Shown piece after piece: positions 4,656-6,702 of a stretch of DNA of 6,702 nucleotides; position 1 is the first letter of the stretch; each line of letters starts with the position of its first letter. Location: assembly GCA_028678555.1 (NCBI GenBank), contig JAJRDF010000081.1, forward strand, positions 1 to 6,702, read 5' to 3'. The position numbers were made by a program, and so were the translations under genes. Under the pieces are notes generated by a model. That model was not told where the DNA came from. It saw only the letters and a list, made by a program, of their open reading frames with translations, and did not search any database. The stretch comes from Methanomicrobiales archaeon (lineage in GTDB: Archaea > Halobacteriota > Methanomicrobia > Methanomicrobiales > JACTUA01).

Positions 4656-6428
4656 ATGCGCATCGCTGTTGTCCACAGGGACCGGTGCCACCCCGTGAAG
4701 TGCGGCACCGAGTGCATCCTCTACTGCCCCCGGGTCCGGACCGGCGACGAGACGGTCGTCATCGGTGAGAACGGGAAGGCGGTGGTCTCCGAGGAGCTCT
4801 GCGTGGGGTGCGGTATCTGCATCAAGAAATGCCCCTTCGAGGCCATCGATATCGTCTCCCTCCCGGAGGAGGTGGGGGAACCCACCCACCGGTACGGCGT
4901 GAACGCCTTTGCCCTCTACGGACTCCCGATCCCCGTGGAGGGCAGGGTCACCGGCCTCCTGGGCCCGAACGGCATCGGCAAGTCCACGTCCCTCCAGATC
5001 CTTGCTGGGATGCTCCGGCCCAACATGGGCGAGCTCAATCGGGAGGTGCCCTGGAAAGAGATCCTGGCCCGGTACTCCGGTACCGAGCTGCAGATGTACC
5101 TCCAGCGGGTCTCGGAGAACCGCCTGAAGACCTCGGTAAAACCCCAGTATATTGACTTCATCCCGAAGCGGTTCCGGGGGACCGTCGGCGAACTGCTGGC
5201 GTCCACGGACGAGCGGTCCATGCTGGACCGGTACCTGGATGTCCTCTCCCTGCGCCCCCTCCTCCCCCGCCCCATCGGGACCCTCTCCGGCGGGGAACTG
5301 CAGCGGGTGGCCATCGCCGCATGCCTGGCCCGGGAGGCGGATTTCTATTTCCTGGACGAAATCACCCCGTTCCTGGATATCTACCAGCGGATGGCCGCGG
5401 CGGAGCTGATCAGGCAGGTGGCGCTGACACGACCCCTCCTGATCGTGGAACACGACCTGGCCATCCTGGATATGCTCGCCGAAACCGTCCACATCGCCTA
5501 CGGAACCCCGGGTGTCTTTGGTATCATCACCCAGCCGAAGGGCGTCCGCGTCGGTATCAACCAGTACCTGGAGGGATACCTGGCAGAGGAGAATGTCCGG
5601 TTCCGGGACCACCCGGTGGTCTTCGAGCAGCGGCTCCACGCGGAGGGTGCCGATCGGAAAGTGCTCCTCACGATCCCGGCCCTCACGAAGCGGTACGGGG
5701 ACTTCTCCCTCCGGATCCATCCCGGCGAGATCCGGTGTGGGGAAATCCTGGGCGTGGTGGGGGCCAACGGGATCGGGAAGTCCACCTTTGCCCGGCTCCT
5801 GGCCGGCGAGGAGGCACCGGACGGGGGCAGGATTGAGACACCGGTCCGGATCTCGTACAAGCCCCAGTATATCGCGGAGATGCCGGACGAACCGGTGGAG
5901 CAGATCCTGCGGCGGTGCACGACCCGGTTCGACACCTCGTTCTTCCAGCATGAAGTGATCCAGGCCCTCTCCCTGCACCCCATCCTGCAGGCCCCCGCCT
6001 CCACCCTCTCCGGCGGGGAACAGCAGCGGGTGGCCATCGCCGCCTGCCTGGCCCGGGACGCTGACCTCTACATCCTGGATGAACCCAGCGCCCACCTGGA
6101 CGTGGAGCAGAGGGTGAAGCTTCCCCGGATCATCCGGAGCCATGCGCAGGGAAGGGAGGCGGGGGTCCTCGTCATTGACCACGATATCTACCTGATCGAT
6201 ATCCTCAGCGAGGGCCTGATCGTCTTCTCGGGCGAGCCCGGCCTCCGGGGCGATGCCAAGGGACCCTTCCCCATGCAGGAGGGGATGAACCGGTTCCTGG
6301 GTTCCCTGGGGGTCAGCTTCCGGAGGGACCGGAGCGGGAGGCCCCGGATCAACAAACCCGGCTCCTTCCTGGACCGGGAGCAGAAGGCCACCGGCGCCTA
6401 CTATTATGCCGAGGTCTCGAAGGGCTGA
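4656..6428 (+). CDS. rli: ABCE1 / RLI ribosome recycling ATPase
   Basis: ABCE1 splits ribosomes into subunits after termination or Pelota-mediated rescue, using two ATP sites and an iron-sulphur domain. The 590 residues are full length. Two [4Fe-4S] motifs are intact: C11, C16, C20, C24 and C49, C52, C55, C59. NBD1 has Walker A GPNGIGKST (103-111), the ABCE1-specific helix-loop-helix region (about 143-175), signature LSGGELQR (210-217), Walker B Glu235 and switch His266. NBD2 has GANGIGKST (369-377), LSGGEQQR (451-458), Walker B Glu476 and His509. The hinge segments GVRVGINQYLEGYL and the C-terminal INKPGSFLDREQKATG are typical. NBD1 departs after Walker B: DEITPFLD replaces the usual DEPSSYLD, while NBD2 keeps DEPSAHLD. 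The start directly follows the EMC6-like gene. SD pairing is weak (GGCTGATC covering the upstream stop), so translational coupling is likely. Confidence 0.96.
   Translation: MRIAVVHRDRCHPVKCGTECILYCPRVRTGDETVVIGENGKAVVSEELCVGCGICIKKCPFEAIDIVSLPEEVGEPTHRYGVNAFALYGLPIPVEGRVTGLLGPNGIGKSTSLQILAGMLRPNMGELNREVPWKEILARYSGTELQMYLQRVSENRLKTSVKPQYIDFIPKRFRGTVGELLASTDERSMLDRYLDVLSLRPLLPRPIGTLSGGELQRVAIAACLAREADFYFLDEITPFLDIYQRMAAAELIRQVALTRPLLIVEHDLAILDMLAETVHIAYGTPGVFGIITQPKGVRVGINQYLEGYLAEENVRFRDHPVVFEQRLHAEGADRKVLLTIPALTKRYGDFSLRIHPGEIRCGEILGVVGANGIGKSTFARLLAGEEAPDGGRIETPVRISYKPQYIAEMPDEPVEQILRRCTTRFDTSFFQHEVIQALSLHPILQAPASTLSGGEQQRVAIAACLARDADLYILDEPSAHLDVEQRVKLPRIIRSHAQGREAGVLVIDHDIYLIDILSEGLIVFSGEPGLRGDAKGPFPMQEGMNRFLGSLGVSFRRDRSGRPRINKPGSFLDREQKATGAYYYAEVSKG
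5281..5341 (+). repeat. Direct repeat, NBD1 copy (partner 6004-6064 in rli)
   Basis: This 61-base stretch encodes TLSGGELQRVAIAACLAREA and matches 6004-6064 of NBD2 at 57 of 61 bases, by my count. The two halves of the gene are much less similar elsewhere. Conservation of the ABC signature explains the protein match, but not why third codon positions also agree. Recent gene conversion between halves, or strong shared codon preference, could account for it. Confidence 0.7.
6004..6064 (+). repeat. Direct repeat, NBD2 copy (partner 5281-5341 in rli)
   Basis: This encodes TLSGGEQQRVAIAACLARDA in NBD2 and differs from the NBD1 copy at four bases: CTG/CAG, GCA/GCC, GAG/GAC and GCG/GCT. Two of the four differences are silent. 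Confidence 0.7.
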
Positions 6429-6445
6429 TCCGGTCGCTGAAATAT

Positions 6446-6528
6446 CAGGAGGGCTGTCCTTTTCTCCTGTGAATCCGGTAAAGATCTCCCGCAGGTAGCT
6501 CCGTCCCCCGCCGTCCCTGAAGTTTTTT
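6446..6528 (+). terminator. Probable transcription termination region of the EMC6-like/rli operon
   Basis: After the rli stop at 6428 there is a small inverted repeat, CAGGAG (6446-6451) with CTCCTG (6464-6469), whose loop ends in TTTT (6460-6463). Further on is a clear T6 run (6523-6528) followed by CTGTT. Archaeal RNA polymerase terminates mainly at oligo-T tracts, so the T6 run is the better candidate and the hairpin may be incidental. No gene is visible in this span. Confidence 0.45.
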
Positions 6529-6566
6529 CTGTTCATATCTGACCGGTTCATCCGATTCGTGGAGTA

Positions 6567-6634
6567 CTGGTGAGACGCTCCTGGGGGGCTGGCGCCCCCC
6601 GCCGCGTGGGCGTCCCCCCGCGGTTGATCCGGAT
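6567..6634 (+). repeat. Dispersed GC-rich hairpin repeat, copy B
   Basis: This is the best-defined copy: CTGGTGAGACGCTCC, a 7-bp hairpin of GGGGGGC (6583-6589) with GCCCCCC (6594-6600) around loop TGGC, then GCCGCGTGGGCG, a C-run, and CGCGGTTGATCCGGAT. A second weaker stem is possible between CCGCG (6602-6606) and CGCGG (6619-6623). It matches copy C (opposite orientation, 1142-1203) almost throughout and copy A (37-103) over the 5' two thirds. It lies downstream of rli and the T6 tract, in noncoding sequence. Confidence 0.8.
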
Positions 6635-6702
6635 TGCAGCACTTACGGCGACAGAGAACTGACGTGGCGGGACTATCCTCACGCGGGGGAGGGGCCGGGA
6701 GG
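6635..6702. other. Right-edge sequence without an assignable feature
   Basis: No start codon with a convincing SD and no RNA gene is visible. The last 25 bases are very G-rich (GCGGGGGAGGGG) and resemble the G-rich arm of hairpin D read on the plus strand. They may be the start of another repeat copy in inverted orientation that continues beyond the window. Confidence 0.3.

Noticed and set aside
4611..6551. 646-residue open frame on the minus strand, antisense to rli
   Set aside because: It mirrors the strong codon bias of rli, is rich in Gly/Pro/Asp/His/Leu in a way typical of reversed GC-rich codons, shows no family motif and has no SD. ABCE1 on the plus strand is unmistakable.
1142..6634. 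CRISPR array or transposon ends formed by the repeats
   Set aside because: The copies are kilobases apart with different genes between them, there are no regular spacers, no transposase is present and no target-site duplications are evident.
6680..6702. Another hairpin-repeat copy at the right edge, inverted
   Set aside because: Only a G-rich arm is visible before the window ends. The resemblance to D is too short to claim, so it is only mentioned in the edge entry.

Overview
The window looks like chromosomal DNA of a high-GC methanogenic archaeon, most likely of the order Methanomicrobiales (a Methanoculleus-type genome is my best guess from base composition and protein style). The indicators are coenzyme F420 biosynthesis (CofE), the archaeal/eukaryotic ribosome-rescue proteins Pelota and ABCE1, archaeal-type SD sequences (GGTG, AGGTGATC), TATA-like promoter boxes, and G/C-rich codon use throughout. 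Nothing here looks recently transferred: the genes share one codon style.

Layout. The left edge holds the first codons of a minus-strand gene with a very strong SD. A GC-rich hairpin repeat and an oligo-T tract separate it from cofE (minus, 200-976). A 324-base intergenic region (977-1300) follows, with two more hairpin elements of the same family and a TATA-like box placed for a leaderless cofE transcript. Then comes a minus-strand pair that overlaps by 11 bases: rqcH (NEMF/Rqc2 homologue, 2316-4226), transcribed first, and pelA (Pelota/Dom34 homologue, 1301-2326). A short divergent promoter region (4227-4283) separates these from a plus-strand pair: a small three-helix membrane protein resembling EMC6 (4284-4649) and rli/ABCE1 (4656-6428), only 6 bases apart. 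The right end (6429-6702) has oligo-T tracts and another copy of the hairpin repeat.

Function. Three of the five full-length genes act on stalled or post-termination ribosomes. Pelota enters the empty A site, ABCE1 splits the subunits, and the RqcH/NEMF family binds the large subunit with the obstructed nascent chain and can tail it. They sit head-to-head across one 57-base divergent promoter, so this reads as a compact ribosome rescue, recycling and quality-control locus. The EMC6-like membrane protein, co-transcribed with ABCE1, may link it to membrane-protein insertion (inference). Each family is known; the arrangement and some motif departures (ABCE1 NBD1 DEIT/PFLD, RqcH Glu-Arg in place of Asp-Arg) deserve attention.

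The least explained element is the dispersed repeat. At least three intergenic copies, plus a related fourth hairpin, keep a G-run/C-run stem while the paired bases change in a compensatory way. That points to selection on structure, in DNA or RNA.
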